From Gracilinema caldarium DSM 7334 (GTDB lineage: Bacteria; Spirochaetota; Spirochaetia; Treponematales; Breznakiellaceae), in the NCBI RefSeq assembly GCF_000219725.1, contig NC_015732.1:2858972-2922971 (forward strand): 64,000 bases of DNA. The letters are read 5' to 3'. This document shows positions 27,891 through 36,648 of the stretch, piece after piece. Below the pieces are notes generated by a model, which was given only the letters and a program-made list of their open reading frames with translations, ran no database searches and was not told where the DNA came from. A program made the position numbers and the translations under genes. Within the stretch, counting starts at the first letter, position 1. Every line of letters begins with the position of its first letter.

Positions 27891-28037
27891 ATGCACCTAC
27901 AAAAAGGTACCCATAACGGCACCGTACAGTTCATGCCAGAACCAGCCCCCGGTACTATTTTTTCTTTTGCTTTTTATAGCCGCCCTGTCAGGGCGGCTTT
28001 TTTTTGCCTTCACAGGCTTTTGAAAGACGATTGTTGA
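27891..28037 (+). CDS. Putative pyrBI-type leader peptide (pyrL-like)
   Basis: A 48-codon frame begins at ATG 27891 with GGGGGA 4 nt upstream; an in-frame ATG at 27933 is an alternative. Codons for APGTIFSFAFYS are written in a U-rich stretch (27953-27978) that abuts a strong terminator hairpin, and the frame reads through the hairpin and its T-run to a TGA at 28035-28037. In E. coli pyrL, the same layout lets low UTP stall RNA polymerase on the U-rich tract, so the trailing ribosome blocks the terminator. The peptide sequence itself is not expected to be conserved. The homology is architectural, not by sequence. Confidence 0.6.
   Translation: MHLQKGTHNGTVQFMPEPAPGTIFSFAFYSRPVRAAFFCLHRLLKDDC
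27979..28005 (+). terminator. Rho-independent attenuator of the pyr operon
   Basis: GCCGCCC-TGTCA-GGGCGGC forms a GC-rich stem followed directly by eight T residues, about 115 bp before pyrB and inside the leader-peptide frame. No upstream gene ends here, so it is better explained as an attenuator than a gene-end terminator. A second palindrome, GCCCTTATAAGGGC (28087-28100), lies between it and the pyrB ribosome-binding site. Confidence 0.8.
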
Positions 28038-28118
28038 AATATGATTGCAGCTTATAACAGCCTGTTCACTATTAAAATAAAAGCTGGCCCTTATAAGGGC
28101 TGGTACTAGGGAGGCCCC

Positions 28119-29048
28119 ATGCTGAAAGGCAGACACCTTGTAGACCCTCGGGATCTGCAACTCACAGAACTGGATGCCCTGTTCTCACTGGCAGAGCAGA
28201 TCCAGAAAAACCAGAGCCACTATCGGGATCTATGCCGGGGACAGATTCTGGCTACCCTCTTTTTTGAACCCAGCACCCGAACTCGCCTCAGTTTTGAAGC
28301 GGCCATGCTGAGGCTTGGCGGTTCCTGTCTCGGCTTCGCCGAACCTTCCTCCAGTTCGGTAGCCAAGGGGGAAAGCCTGGCCGACACGATCCGGACCGTA
28401 GCGGCCTACGCGGACCTCATTGTCATGCGGAATCCCAAGGAAGGGGCTGCCCTCTTAGCTTCCCGCTATTCATCGGTCCCAGTAGTTAATGCGGGCGATG
28501 GGGGCCACCACCACCCTACCCAGACCTTGACGGATCTCCTGACCATCCGCCAGCTCCGGGGTACCACCGAAGGACTTACCATAGGCTTCTGCGGCGACCT
28601 CCGCTTCGGCCGAACGGTGCATTCGCTGGCAGAAACCCTGGCCCGGTATAAAAACAACAAAATGGTCTTTATCTCTCCGCCGGAACTTAGGATTCCCGAT
28701 TACATCAAAACCGGAGCCCTGGCTAAAAACCAGATTGAATACCGGGAAACGGACCGGCTCGAAGCGGTCATGGGCGACCTGGATGTGCTGTACATGACCC
28801 GGGTCCAGCGGGAACGGTTCTTTAATGAAGAAGATTATGTCCGGCTCAAGGACTTCTATATCCTGGACAATGAAAAATTAAAAACCGCAAAAAAGGACCT
28901 TATCATCCTGCACCCCCTGCCCCGGGTGAATGAAATCGCCATTGAGGTCGATGCAGACCCCCGGGCAGTCTACTTTGCCCAGGCAAAATACGGCATGTAT
29001 GTCCGTATGGCCCTGATAGCCTCACTGTTAGGAGTTGCATCATGTTAA
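28119..29048 (+). CDS. pyrB: Aspartate carbamoyltransferase catalytic subunit
   Basis: A 309-residue protein, the standard length. The carbamoyl-phosphate motif STRTR (52-56) and the [14 protein letters not shown] aspartate/carbamate block are intact. It condenses carbamoyl phosphate with aspartate in the first committed step of UMP synthesis. AGGGAGG lies 5 nt before the ATG. It overlaps pyrI by 7 bp, so a PyrB3/PyrI2-type holoenzyme with allosteric control is expected. Confidence 0.95.
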   Translation: MLKGRHLVDPRDLQLTELDALFSLAEQIQKNQSHYRDLCRGQILATLFFEPSTRTRLSFEAAMLRLGGSCLGFAEPSSSSVAKGESLADTIRTVAAYADLIVMRNPKEGAALLASRYSSVPVVNAGDGGHHHPTQTLTDLLTIRQLRGTTEGLTIGFCGDLRFGRTVHSLAETLARYKNNKMVFISPPELRIPDYIKTGALAKNQIEYRETDRLEAVMGDLDVLYMTRVQRERFFNEEDYVRLKDFYILDNEKLKTAKKDLIILHPLPRVNEIAIEVDADPRAVYFAQAKYGMYVRMALIASLLGVASC

Positions 29049-29476
29049 ACATAGCAAAAATAAAGAACGGCATCGTCATTGACCACATTAAAGCAGGCCA
29101 GGGCCTGCGGATCTTTAACTGGCTCGGCCTCGGCAAGGCGCCCTACACCGTCGCCTTTGTGGTAAACGCCGAATCAAAGCGCATGGGACGGAAGGATATC
29201 ATCAAGATTGATAACGAAATCACCATCGACTTCGCAGTCCTGGGCCTCATCGACCCGAACATCACCGTAAACATCATCGAAAACGAACAAATCACCGAAA
29301 AAATCCGGCTGAAACTCCCCGAACGAGTAGAAAACATCCTCATCTGTAAAAACCCCCGGTGCATCACCGCCACAGAACGCTACGCCCCCCACATATTTCA
29401 CCTGGTGGACCCAGAGCAGGGGCTCTACCGCTGTGAATACTGCGATGAGCAGCGAAGCACCGAGGACTTCCGGTAG
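29042..29476 (+). CDS. pyrI: Aspartate carbamoyltransferase regulatory subunit
   Basis: A 144-residue protein with the N-terminal allosteric (nucleotide-binding) domain and a C-terminal zinc domain; the four zinc ligands are visible in CKNPRC and CEYC near the C-terminus. It should bind CTP/ATP and tune PyrB. Its start codon lies inside the last codons of pyrB (overlap 29042-29048), so translation is coupled. The PyrI-containing class matches the pyrBI-style attenuator upstream. Confidence 0.95.
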   Translation: MLNIAKIKNGIVIDHIKAGQGLRIFNWLGLGKAPYTVAFVVNAESKRMGRKDIIKIDNEITIDFAVLGLIDPNITVNIIENEQITEKIRLKLPERVENILICKNPRCITATERYAPHIFHLVDPEQGLYRCEYCDEQRSTEDFR

Positions 29477-29485
29477 GACAGGCCC

Positions 29486-30838
29486 ATGAGAATTATTTTT
29501 GAACAGGTCCGGCTGGTAGACCACAGCATGGACCGCCGGGGCACCCTGGTTATTGAAAACGGACACATTAAAACCATTTCATTTAACTCGAAGGAAGACT
29601 TCCAGGTTGATGAACGGCTCCCGGGCCCGGCGCTGCGCATTGACTGTTCCGGCACCGATTGGGTACTCATGCCTGCCTTCGTGGACCTGCACGCCCATTT
29701 CCGCGACCCGGGCTTTCCGGAAAAGGAAACCCTGGAATCGGCGAGCCTGGCCGCTGTCGCCGGAGGCTATGGTACGGTGGTCTGTATGGCCAACACCAAA
29801 CCGCCCATCGACAACCTGGATCTGGCCAAGCTCCTGCGGGAACGCGCTCATCAGCTCGGACTCATCGACCTGTACCCGGTGCTCTCTTTGACCCGGGGCA
29901 TGGAAGGCCGCGACACAAGCCATCTGGAAGCCCTGGCGAAAGCCCCGGATCCGGGGGTCCTTCGGGACACGGTACGGCTCCTTTCCGAGGACGGCAGGGA
30001 CGTATCCGATGATGAGACCCTACGCAGGGCATTTCGCTCAGCTCGACAGCTGGGGCTCAGGGTAAGCTACCACTGTGACTGGGGCGGAGCCGAAGCAGAA
30101 GCGGCAAAGGCTGCAGGCGCAGCCCGGGCATACTGGAGCCGGATAGAAGAAAACCAAGCCACCGAGCGGGTCCTCAGGCTTGCCGCCGAATGCGGCATCT
30201 CTATCCACATAGCCCATGTATCCACCAAAGAAGCCCTGGAGATGGTACGAAAGGCCCAGGCCGCCGACGCTTCCCGAAGTTCGAGCCGTGAAAGCGGCCA
30301 GGATGGTTTCAGGGTTACCTGCGAGGTTACCCCCCATCACCTAGCCTGTACGGAGGAAGATGCGGAAGAGCTCGGCCCTGAAAGCATTGGCCGGGTCAAT
30401 CCCCCCCTCAGGAACACCGAAGACATTACAGCCCTGATCAGGGGCATACAGGATGGCACCATCACCGCCATTGCGACAGACCATGCGCCCCATACTGAGT
30501 CTGATAAAATCCAGGGGGCACCGGGCTTTATTGGCCTCGAAACAGCCTTTGCAGTCTCCTATACTACGCTGGTTGAGGGAAACCATTGCTCTCTGCAAAA
30601 GCTTTCAGCCCTGATGAGCTACAAGCCCAGCCGCATCCTGGGCCTCACCGACCGGGGCATCCTCGCCCCCTGGGCAAGGGCAGACCTGGTCCTGGTAGAC
30701 CCCCAGGCAAAAGTAGTGGTTCAAAAAACAGATTTCAAGTCCCGGAGCAGTAACAGTCCTTTCATCGGCCGAAAACTGCAGGGCCGGATCCTCATGACCC
30801 TGCACCAAGGACAGATTGTATATGAGGGAAGGCGGTAA
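29486..30838 (+). CDS. pyrC: Dihydroorotase (type I)
   Basis: A 450-residue amidohydrolase. The metal-binding HAHFRDPG sits near residue 70; further ligands are in SYHCDWG, IHIAHVSTKEA and the C-terminal ATDHAPH. It cyclises carbamoyl aspartate to dihydroorotate. A Ser/Arg-rich insertion (about residues 258-272) separates IAHVSTKEALE from VTCEVTPHHL and is not typical. The gene starts 9 bp after pyrI. The class I length and motifs distinguish it from the shorter E. coli-type PyrC. Confidence 0.93.
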   Translation: MRIIFEQVRLVDHSMDRRGTLVIENGHIKTISFNSKEDFQVDERLPGPALRIDCSGTDWVLMPAFVDLHAHFRDPGFPEKETLESASLAAVAGGYGTVVCMANTKPPIDNLDLAKLLRERAHQLGLIDLYPVLSLTRGMEGRDTSHLEALAKAPDPGVLRDTVRLLSEDGRDVSDDETLRRAFRSARQLGLRVSYHCDWGGAEAEAAKAAGAARAYWSRIEENQATERVLRLAAECGISIHIAHVSTKEALEMVRKAQAADASRSSSRESGQDGFRVTCEVTPHHLACTEEDAEELGPESIGRVNPPLRNTEDITALIRGIQDGTITAIATDHAPHTESDKIQGAPGFIGLETAFAVSYTTLVEGNHCSLQKLSALMSYKPSRILGLTDRGILAPWARADLVLVDPQAKVVVQKTDFKSRSSNSPFIGRKLQGRILMTLHQGQIVYEGRR

Positions 30839-30879
30839 CGGCCTCGCCCCTCTTAAAACCATGAAGTAAGGAGAACGTG

Positions 30880-31884
30880 ATGAGATTACAAATGGATGCC
30901 CTCTATGATTCTGTACGGGATCGGGGGCCGGTCTGTGTGGGCCTTGATACGGCCCCGGAATATATCCCTCCCCGGGAACGGCTCCATGCCGCCTCAGAAG
31001 CCAGGGCCCTCTATAATTTTAACCGGGCTATTATCGATGCAACCAGGGATGTTGCAGCCTGCTATAAGGTTCAGATTGCCTATTACGAAGCCCTGGGGCT
31101 TCCGGGACTTGAGGCTTACCGGGACACCCTACGCTATATAAGAGAACAGAAAGGTATTGTCATAGCAGACATTAAACGGGGGGACATTGCCGATACAGCA
31201 AAATGTTACGCTAAAGCCCATTTCGAAGGGGATTTTGAAGCAGACCTAGTTACCCTTTCACCCTATATGGGGATGGATTCCATCGAGCCATGGTTTAGCT
31301 ATGCACAAGAACGGGGAAAGGGAGCCTTTGTCCTCATGCGGACCAGCAACAAGGGTATGCGGGACTTTGAATACCAGGAACTGGCTTCGGGGGGACGGCT
31401 CTACCATGAGGTGGGCCGCAAAATGACAGCCCTGACGAAGGAATGCCGGGGCGAACGGGGGTATGGAGCCTTTGGTGTGGTGGTCGGCTGTACAGAGGCA
31501 GAAGAATCCGAAACCATACGGCAGACCTACCGGGACCTGTTCTTCCTCATACCCGGTTATGGAGCTCAGGGAGGAGCCGCCCAGGATGCGGCCCGATTAT
31601 TGATTGATGGAAACGGCGGGGTGGTCAATGCTTCCCGGTCCATCCTGAAGGCCTGGTTTACCGACTTTGAATCCCAGAACCTGTCCCAGGCGACCTATAA
31701 CGACGTAGCCGCCGCCGCCCGCCGGGAGGTCATAAGAATGAAAACCGACATTCTCGCCGCCTGCGGCGTCCCGGAAGGGACCGCCAGTACGGCCGCTACC
31801 GGGTACTCCAGTACAACCTCAGACTCAGCCCCAGGGTCAGGCAATAATCCTCACCCCACTGCTCCGGGGGTATCCCATGGCTGA
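30880..31884 (+). CDS. pyrF: Orotidine-5'-phosphate decarboxylase (type 2)
   Basis: A 334-residue enzyme of the longer PyrF2 branch. The catalytic Lys/Asp cluster is in ADIKRGDIADTAK (residues about 97-109), followed by VTLSPYMGMDSIEPW and FVLMRTSNKG. It decarboxylates OMP to UMP. I chose ATG 30880 over the GTG directly before it because AAGGAG is then 6 nt away. The final ~40 residues (Ser/Thr/Gly/Pro-rich, after AACGVPEG) are low-complexity and extend beyond the catalytic domain. Its stop overlaps pyrK by 8 bp. Confidence 0.93.
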   Translation: MRLQMDALYDSVRDRGPVCVGLDTAPEYIPPRERLHAASEARALYNFNRAIIDATRDVAACYKVQIAYYEALGLPGLEAYRDTLRYIREQKGIVIADIKRGDIADTAKCYAKAHFEGDFEADLVTLSPYMGMDSIEPWFSYAQERGKGAFVLMRTSNKGMRDFEYQELASGGRLYHEVGRKMTALTKECRGERGYGAFGVVVGCTEAEESETIRQTYRDLFFLIPGYGAQGGAAQDAARLLIDGNGGVVNASRSILKAWFTDFESQNLSQATYNDVAAAARREVIRMKTDILAACGVPEGTASTAATGYSSTTSDSAPGSGNNPHPTAPGVSHG

Positions 31885-32650
31885 TTCCAGCACCTGTCAT
31901 CATGATCGGGCCTTTTTATCCTGCACCATCGTTGCTAATGCACCGATTCATACTGTTCCCGGCGAAGGGCTTGTTACCGAAATGCAGGTAAGCTGGGAAG
32001 GCCCCGTACCCCAGCCAGGCCAGTTTTTCATGCTTAGGCTTGAGCGGAGCGGGGTTCTTTTAGGCCGGCCCATCAGTGTCCTGGGATACCGGAACGGGCT
32101 TGTAAGCTTTATGATTGCCGAACGGGGCAAGGGCAGCCGGGAACTAGTAACAGCCCGAGCCGGGGAAGCCATAGAACTTTCAGGCCCCCTTGGAAACACC
32201 TGGCCTGTGCCGCCTCTCGGTGATGGTCCCATAGCCCTCGTTGGGGGCGGCATCGGCATTGCCCCCCTCATCTACCTGAGCGAAAGGCTTCCGCCTGGAA
32301 GTTTCCATTTCTACGGCGGCTTCCGTTCCAAGCCCTACGGACTGGAAGGCTTTCCACCGGAAAGCCTCACCCTTGCAAGCGAAGATGGTTCTGTAGGCTA
32401 CCGGGGCCGGATTCCTGACGTTTTTAATCCCGCCGGCTTCCGGGCTGTGTACGCCTGCGGACCAACACCGATGCTGAAACGCATTGCAGAAGTATGCGGT
32501 CAGGCGCCCTGTTATATCAGTCTGGAAGAACGGATGGCCTGCGGCGTTGGGGCCTGCCTGGGCTGTACGGTCCGTACCACCCGGGGCAACCGTCGCTGTT
32601 GTGTCGATGGCCCCATTTTCCCCGCAGCGGAGGTGCTCTTTGATGCATAA
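31877..32650 (+). CDS. pyrK: Dihydroorotate dehydrogenase electron-transfer subunit
   Basis: A 257-residue flavin/iron-sulfur protein. RPISVLG (FAD contact), GGGIGIAPL (NAD site) and the C-terminal CGVGACLGCTV...C cluster for a [2Fe-2S] centre are all visible. With PyrD type 1B it makes an NAD-linked dihydroorotate dehydrogenase. Its start lies within the end of pyrF and its end overlaps pyrD by 8 bp, so the three are tightly coupled. Confidence 0.93.
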   Translation: MADSSTCHHDRAFLSCTIVANAPIHTVPGEGLVTEMQVSWEGPVPQPGQFFMLRLERSGVLLGRPISVLGYRNGLVSFMIAERGKGSRELVTARAGEAIELSGPLGNTWPVPPLGDGPIALVGGGIGIAPLIYLSERLPPGSFHFYGGFRSKPYGLEGFPPESLTLASEDGSVGYRGRIPDVFNPAGFRAVYACGPTPMLKRIAEVCGQAPCYISLEERMACGVGACLGCTVRTTRGNRRCCVDGPIFPAAEVLFDA

Positions 32651-33569
32651 CAATAACATACAACCGGACCTGTCGGTACAGATTGCAGGGATCACCTTTA
32701 AGAATCCCGTCATTGCCGCTTCCGGGACCTTCGGTTATGGCCAGGAATATGCGGGGCTCATCGATGTATCCCGGCTGGGAGGTATCTGTACCAAGGGGCT
32801 TACCCTGCATCCCCGGGAAGGGAACCGGGGTCGGCGGCTCCACGAAACAGCCTCGGGACTCATGAACTCCATCGGCCTCGAAAATCCGGGAATTCCCGCC
32901 TTTATCGAACAGGAACTCCCGGCCATGCTGGAGCTGGGTCCCCGGGTAATCGCCAACCTTTCCGGCTCTACTGTGGAAGAATACCAGGAAGGGGCCCGGC
33001 TCCTTTCGGCCACCGGGATTGATATGATAGAACTTAATATTTCCTGCCCCAACGTTAAAGCCGGGGGCATGGCCTTCGGCCTCTGTCCTGCCGATGCGGC
33101 CACTGTGGTTCAGGCGGTTCGCCGGGTCTGTGATAAACCCCTCATGGTAAAGTTATCCCCTAATGCCCCGGACCTGGTTGGCGTAGCCCTGGCCTGTATC
33201 AACGCCGGCGCAGACGCCCTGAGCCTCGTGAATACCTTTAAAGCCCTGGCCTTCGACATCCGGCGGCGCACACCCATTTTTGACCATGTGACTGCGGGCC
33301 TCTCCGGCCCTGCCATTAAACCCCTGGCCCTCCGCATGGTCTGGGATGTGTGCGCCGCCGTGCAAGTACCCGTGGTGGGAATGGGCGGCATCGCCAGTAC
33401 GGAGGATGCCCTGGAGTTTTTCATGGCCGGGGCCACCGCCATCCAGATAGGCACCGCTACGTTCAGCCGTCCATCAACCATGATTGATATTATCGAGGGC
33501 CTGGAACAGTATATGGAGACCGAACGGATTAGCCATCTTTCAGAGCTTTCCCTCCAGGATCGGGAGTGA
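32643..33569 (+). CDS. pyrD: Dihydroorotate dehydrogenase catalytic subunit (type 1B)
   Basis: A 308-residue FMN enzyme starting MHNNNIQPDLSVQIAG. GGAGG lies 9 nt before ATG 32643, inside the last codons of pyrK. The active-site region NISCPNVKAGG with its catalytic Cys, the KLSPNAPD segment and the FMN-binding GMGGI / MAGATAIQIGTA blocks are clear. Pairing with PyrK makes it class 1B (NAD-dependent). Longer in-frame extensions run antisense-free through pyrK but would lack a ribosome-binding site. Confidence 0.95.
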   Translation: MHNNNIQPDLSVQIAGITFKNPVIAASGTFGYGQEYAGLIDVSRLGGICTKGLTLHPREGNRGRRLHETASGLMNSIGLENPGIPAFIEQELPAMLELGPRVIANLSGSTVEEYQEGARLLSATGIDMIELNISCPNVKAGGMAFGLCPADAATVVQAVRRVCDKPLMVKLSPNAPDLVGVALACINAGADALSLVNTFKALAFDIRRRTPIFDHVTAGLSGPAIKPLALRMVWDVCAAVQVPVVGMGGIASTEDALEFFMAGATAIQIGTATFSRPSTMIDIIEGLEQYMETERISHLSELSLQDRE

Positions 33570-33588
33570 ACATAAGGAGAAACACAAT

Positions 33589-34212
33589 ATGCAGGACAAC
33601 AATCAGCAAAAAAATAAGGAAAACAGGACCTTAGAACTACTCCGCCAATCGGAGGCCATGCTGGAAGGGCACTTTCTGCTTTCTTCGGGCCGCCACTCAG
33701 ACCGATATTTTCAGTGCGCCCGGCTGCTCCAGTACCCTGACCGGGCAGCAGAAGCCTTGGCACCAGTCGTGGCAGCCCTTAAGGAGGAAATCGCCGCCGG
33801 CAGGCTTGCCATAGACCTCGTGGTAGGGCCTGCCATAGGGGGCATTATTGTAGCCTATGAACTAGCCCGGCAACTGGGACTTCCGGCCCTTTTTACCGAA
33901 CGGGATGATACGGGTGCCATGACCCTGCGGCGGGGTTTTGAGATACAGCAGGGCCAGCGGATCCTCATTGCGGAGGACGTGGTAACCACCGGAAAATCCT
34001 CCGAAGAGAGTGCCGCAGTCCTGGAACAGCTGGGAGGCCAGGTCGTTGCCCTGGCCTGTGTGGTAGACCGCCGTGCACCGGATGCACAGGTACGCTGGCC
34101 CATCTTCCCGGCCTGCAAGGTCAGTGTGGCCAACTGGGATGCGGCTGACTGTGCGCTCTGCAAACAGCAGATACCCTATGTAAAACCGGGGTCCCGGAAA
34201 TTTATCACCTGA
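33589..34212 (+). CDS. pyrE: Orotate phosphoribosyltransferase
   Basis: A 207-residue phosphoribosyltransferase. The PRPP motif is ILIAEDVVTTGKS (about residues 124-136), and VVGPAIGGIIVAYELARQLG and FTERDD match the family. It converts orotate to OMP. AAGGAG lies 9 nt before ATG 33589. It is the last gene of the pyr block; carAB is not in this window. Confidence 0.95.
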   Translation: MQDNNQQKNKENRTLELLRQSEAMLEGHFLLSSGRHSDRYFQCARLLQYPDRAAEALAPVVAALKEEIAAGRLAIDLVVGPAIGGIIVAYELARQLGLPALFTERDDTGAMTLRRGFEIQQGQRILIAEDVVTTGKSSEESAAVLEQLGGQVVALACVVDRRAPDAQVRWPIFPACKVSVANWDAADCALCKQQIPYVKPGSRKFIT

Positions 34213-34233
34213 GCATCGGGATCAGCATAGTCC

Positions 34234-34268
34234 TAGACAGAGACGGGTAAGTCCTATTAGACTTACCC
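34234..34268 (+). promoter_or_regulatory. Possible promoter overlapped by a hairpin, abutting the MFS start
   Basis: TAGACA (34234-34239), an 18-bp spacer and TAGACT (34258-34263) end 6 nt before the ATG at 34270. A perfect 9-bp inverted repeat, GGGTAAGTC/GACTTACCC (34245-34268), covers the -10 and ends one base before the start codon. No Shine-Dalgarno is present. The site could be a leaderless promoter with an operator, or a weak terminator of the pyr operon. Confidence 0.35.
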
Positions 34269-34269
34269 T

Positions 34270-36636
34270 ATGATTTTCACACCAGTAAAAAAACTATCTC
34301 CAAAACAGCTTAATCTTGCCATGAAACTTAATATCCTCACCGGATGCCTGGCCACCGTGTGGGGTATTGTCTGTTCACCCCAGCCGCTCTTTAATGTCTT
34401 TGTCGTCACCCACCTGGGGGCTTCCTCATCGACCCTTGGGCTCCTGGTGGCACTCCTCCAGCTGTCGGGTATTTTTCAGCTTGCCTCCATTTTTATTTAC
34501 GGCTATGCCCGACGGCGGAAACCCTTTTTCATAGCAGCCCATCTCATTCATCGGCTCCTCACCCTGGCTATTGCGGCGGCCGCCTTCATCGCGGCCGCTT
34601 CCGGCAATACCGGCTGGGGTATCCGGGCAATTATGATTGCAGTCCCCCTTTCCTGGATTTTCATGAATGCCAGCGCTGCCGGCTGGTGGAGCTGGGTTGC
34701 AGATCTTTTCCCTGAAAACATCCGAGGAGCTTTTTTTCTGAGACGTTCGGCGATTATCAATATTATTAATGTGATCTGGTTTTTCCTGGCCAGCATGGTT
34801 CTAGATTTATTTAAAGGTCCCTATACGTTCTGGATTTATGTTGGCATTTTCAGTATTGGAGCCTTTTCGGGCATCGTCGATATTATCATAAACCTCTTTA
34901 TTCCTGAACCAGAACCTGCTGAAAATGAGATCTTTAATCCCCTCGATGCCCTGGAGCCACTGAAAAACAAAAACTTTATACAGTTCTCCATCGCAGTAGG
35001 ATTGGCTATCTTTTCCATCAACCTTATTAGCCCTTTCCAATCCCCTTTTATTGTCGATCCAAATGGCGTCGCCGCACCGAATACCTGGCTTGGAATCATG
35101 TTTGTCATTTCTCAGCTTACCTGGGTTGTCACCGCTCCTTTTTGGGGGACTATTATGGATAAATGGGGCCGGAAGCCGGTGGTTGTGCTTGGCTGTTTCT
35201 TTGTTATCAGCTGGACCGGGTATTTTTTCCTCAACCATAGGACCTATGTGTATCTCCTCCCCCTCATCTCCATTGCAGGGGGACTTCTTGCACCAGCCTT
35301 CTGGGAAGGGGTTAACCAGATGATGCTTTCCCTAGCTCCCAGCAAGAATCGTATCGCCTATGTAGCATGGTATATGACCTTGGTTGGCCTGGTATCCTCA
35401 GGAGGCTCTCTCCTGGGGGGCACGCTCCTGGATGCGTTCGCTGCTTTCGAACTTTCATTCATCAATCTAAGCTTCTCCGGTTTTCATATAGTCCTGCTAG
35501 GTAGTATGCTCATGGTTATCTTTTCTGCATGGATCATTTCACGGGTTCGGGAAGGCCGTGAACGGGACATGGGCTTTGTCATCGGGCGTGTCGCCAACCC
35601 GGGGATACTAAAAACCTATGCCTGTATGGATGACCTGGACACCGCCTGCGACCCAGACCGTACGGAACAGGCCCTTCGCTCCATAGAGGCCGAAACGGGC
35701 GATCTGGCCTTAGATGAGATCATCGCCCGGCTCGATGACCCTTATCTAGAAATTCGGGAAGAGGCCGCCCGGGCCTTGGGACGAATCAGGTCTGCCTATG
35801 CAGTGGAACCCCTGTTACACCGGCTAGGGGACAGCCAGACCCATTTTCAAATTGCCGTAGCCCGAGCTCTGGGCAAAATTCGCGACCGACGGGCTGTAGG
35901 CCCCCTCATTGAATGTCTTACCAATACCACGTCGGAGGCACTCCAGGAAGCCTGCATCCAGGCTCTTGGTGATATCGGCGGCGATGAAGCTGCAGTGGCA
36001 GTGGCAGAATTTTACCGGAAGGCCCCCAGCGATCGACTCCGGGCGACAGCGGCTGATGCAGCAAGCCGCTTGGGACTTTTTGAAGCTTCCAGTGAACTGC
36101 TCCCCCGGCTCATCTCAGGAACATCCTCCAGCATACGCCGTCAGTATGCTATAGCGTTAGGAAATCTCTTCGGTCCACCGGGAGACTTTTATCCCTTTGT
36201 TTCAGGCTCTGAAAGCGCTCATGCAGATCGTATTTCCCGGCTCTTTCATCAACTTGAATGGAAAATCCGATCAACCAACTTTAAATTCCACAAAACACCC
36301 ATCACAAAACTTTCCAAAACAAAGATCCAGAACCGGATCGATACCATACGGGAAGTCAGGGAACATCTTGATGCAGGACAGGACTATGAAGCTCTCAGAA
36401 AAATAACTAGCTTTGCCCAGGACATTCTTGCAGAAATACTTGGAGAAGCTGTAGAATCTCGTCAATTTCAGGAGCTCGCCTTCCGTATCGATATTCACTT
36501 CGGGTCCTTTGTCTGGTTTTTAGAAGAGGTTCAGACATATCTCGCCGAAACAGTAAAACATTCCGGCAATCAGATTGAGACCCTGCGACTCCTTACCCTA
36601 CTAATTGTATTTTTTCTTGAATCAAACTGGAACTAA
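34270..36636 (+). CDS. MFS transporter fused to HEAT-like repeats
   Basis: A 788-residue protein. Residues about 18-430 hold roughly 12 hydrophobic segments with an MFS-like cytoplasmic loop (GTIMDKWGRKPVVVL, between TM8 and TM9 by position). Residues about 450-620 are cytoplasmic HEAT/PBS-lyase-like repeats (IIARLDDPYLEIREEAARAL; LLHRLGDSQTHFQIAVARAL; LIECLTNTTSEALQEACIQAL). The remaining ~160 residues are helical. The transported substrate cannot be read. The fusion suggests a permease with a built-in docking platform. It lies 57 bp after pyrE, but translation start signals differ from the operon's. Confidence 0.8.
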   Translation: MIFTPVKKLSPKQLNLAMKLNILTGCLATVWGIVCSPQPLFNVFVVTHLGASSSTLGLLVALLQLSGIFQLASIFIYGYARRRKPFFIAAHLIHRLLTLAIAAAAFIAAASGNTGWGIRAIMIAVPLSWIFMNASAAGWWSWVADLFPENIRGAFFLRRSAIINIINVIWFFLASMVLDLFKGPYTFWIYVGIFSIGAFSGIVDIIINLFIPEPEPAENEIFNPLDALEPLKNKNFIQFSIAVGLAIFSINLISPFQSPFIVDPNGVAAPNTWLGIMFVISQLTWVVTAPFWGTIMDKWGRKPVVVLGCFFVISWTGYFFLNHRTYVYLLPLISIAGGLLAPAFWEGVNQMMLSLAPSKNRIAYVAWYMTLVGLVSSGGSLLGGTLLDAFAAFELSFINLSFSGFHIVLLGSMLMVIFSAWIISRVREGRERDMGFVIGRVANPGILKTYACMDDLDTACDPDRTEQALRSIEAETGDLALDEIIARLDDPYLEIREEAARALGRIRSAYAVEPLLHRLGDSQTHFQIAVARALGKIRDRRAVGPLIECLTNTTSEALQEACIQALGDIGGDEAAVAVAEFYRKAPSDRLRATAADAASRLGLFEASSELLPRLISGTSSSIRRQYAIALGNLFGPPGDFYPFVSGSESAHADRISRLFHQLEWKIRSTNFKFHKTPITKLSKTKIQNRIDTIREVREHLDAGQDYEALRKITSFAQDILAEILGEAVESRQFQELAFRIDIHFGSFVWFLEEVQTYLAETVKHSGNQIETLRLLTLLIVFFLESNWN

Positions 36637-36648
36637 TGAGGAGTACCC

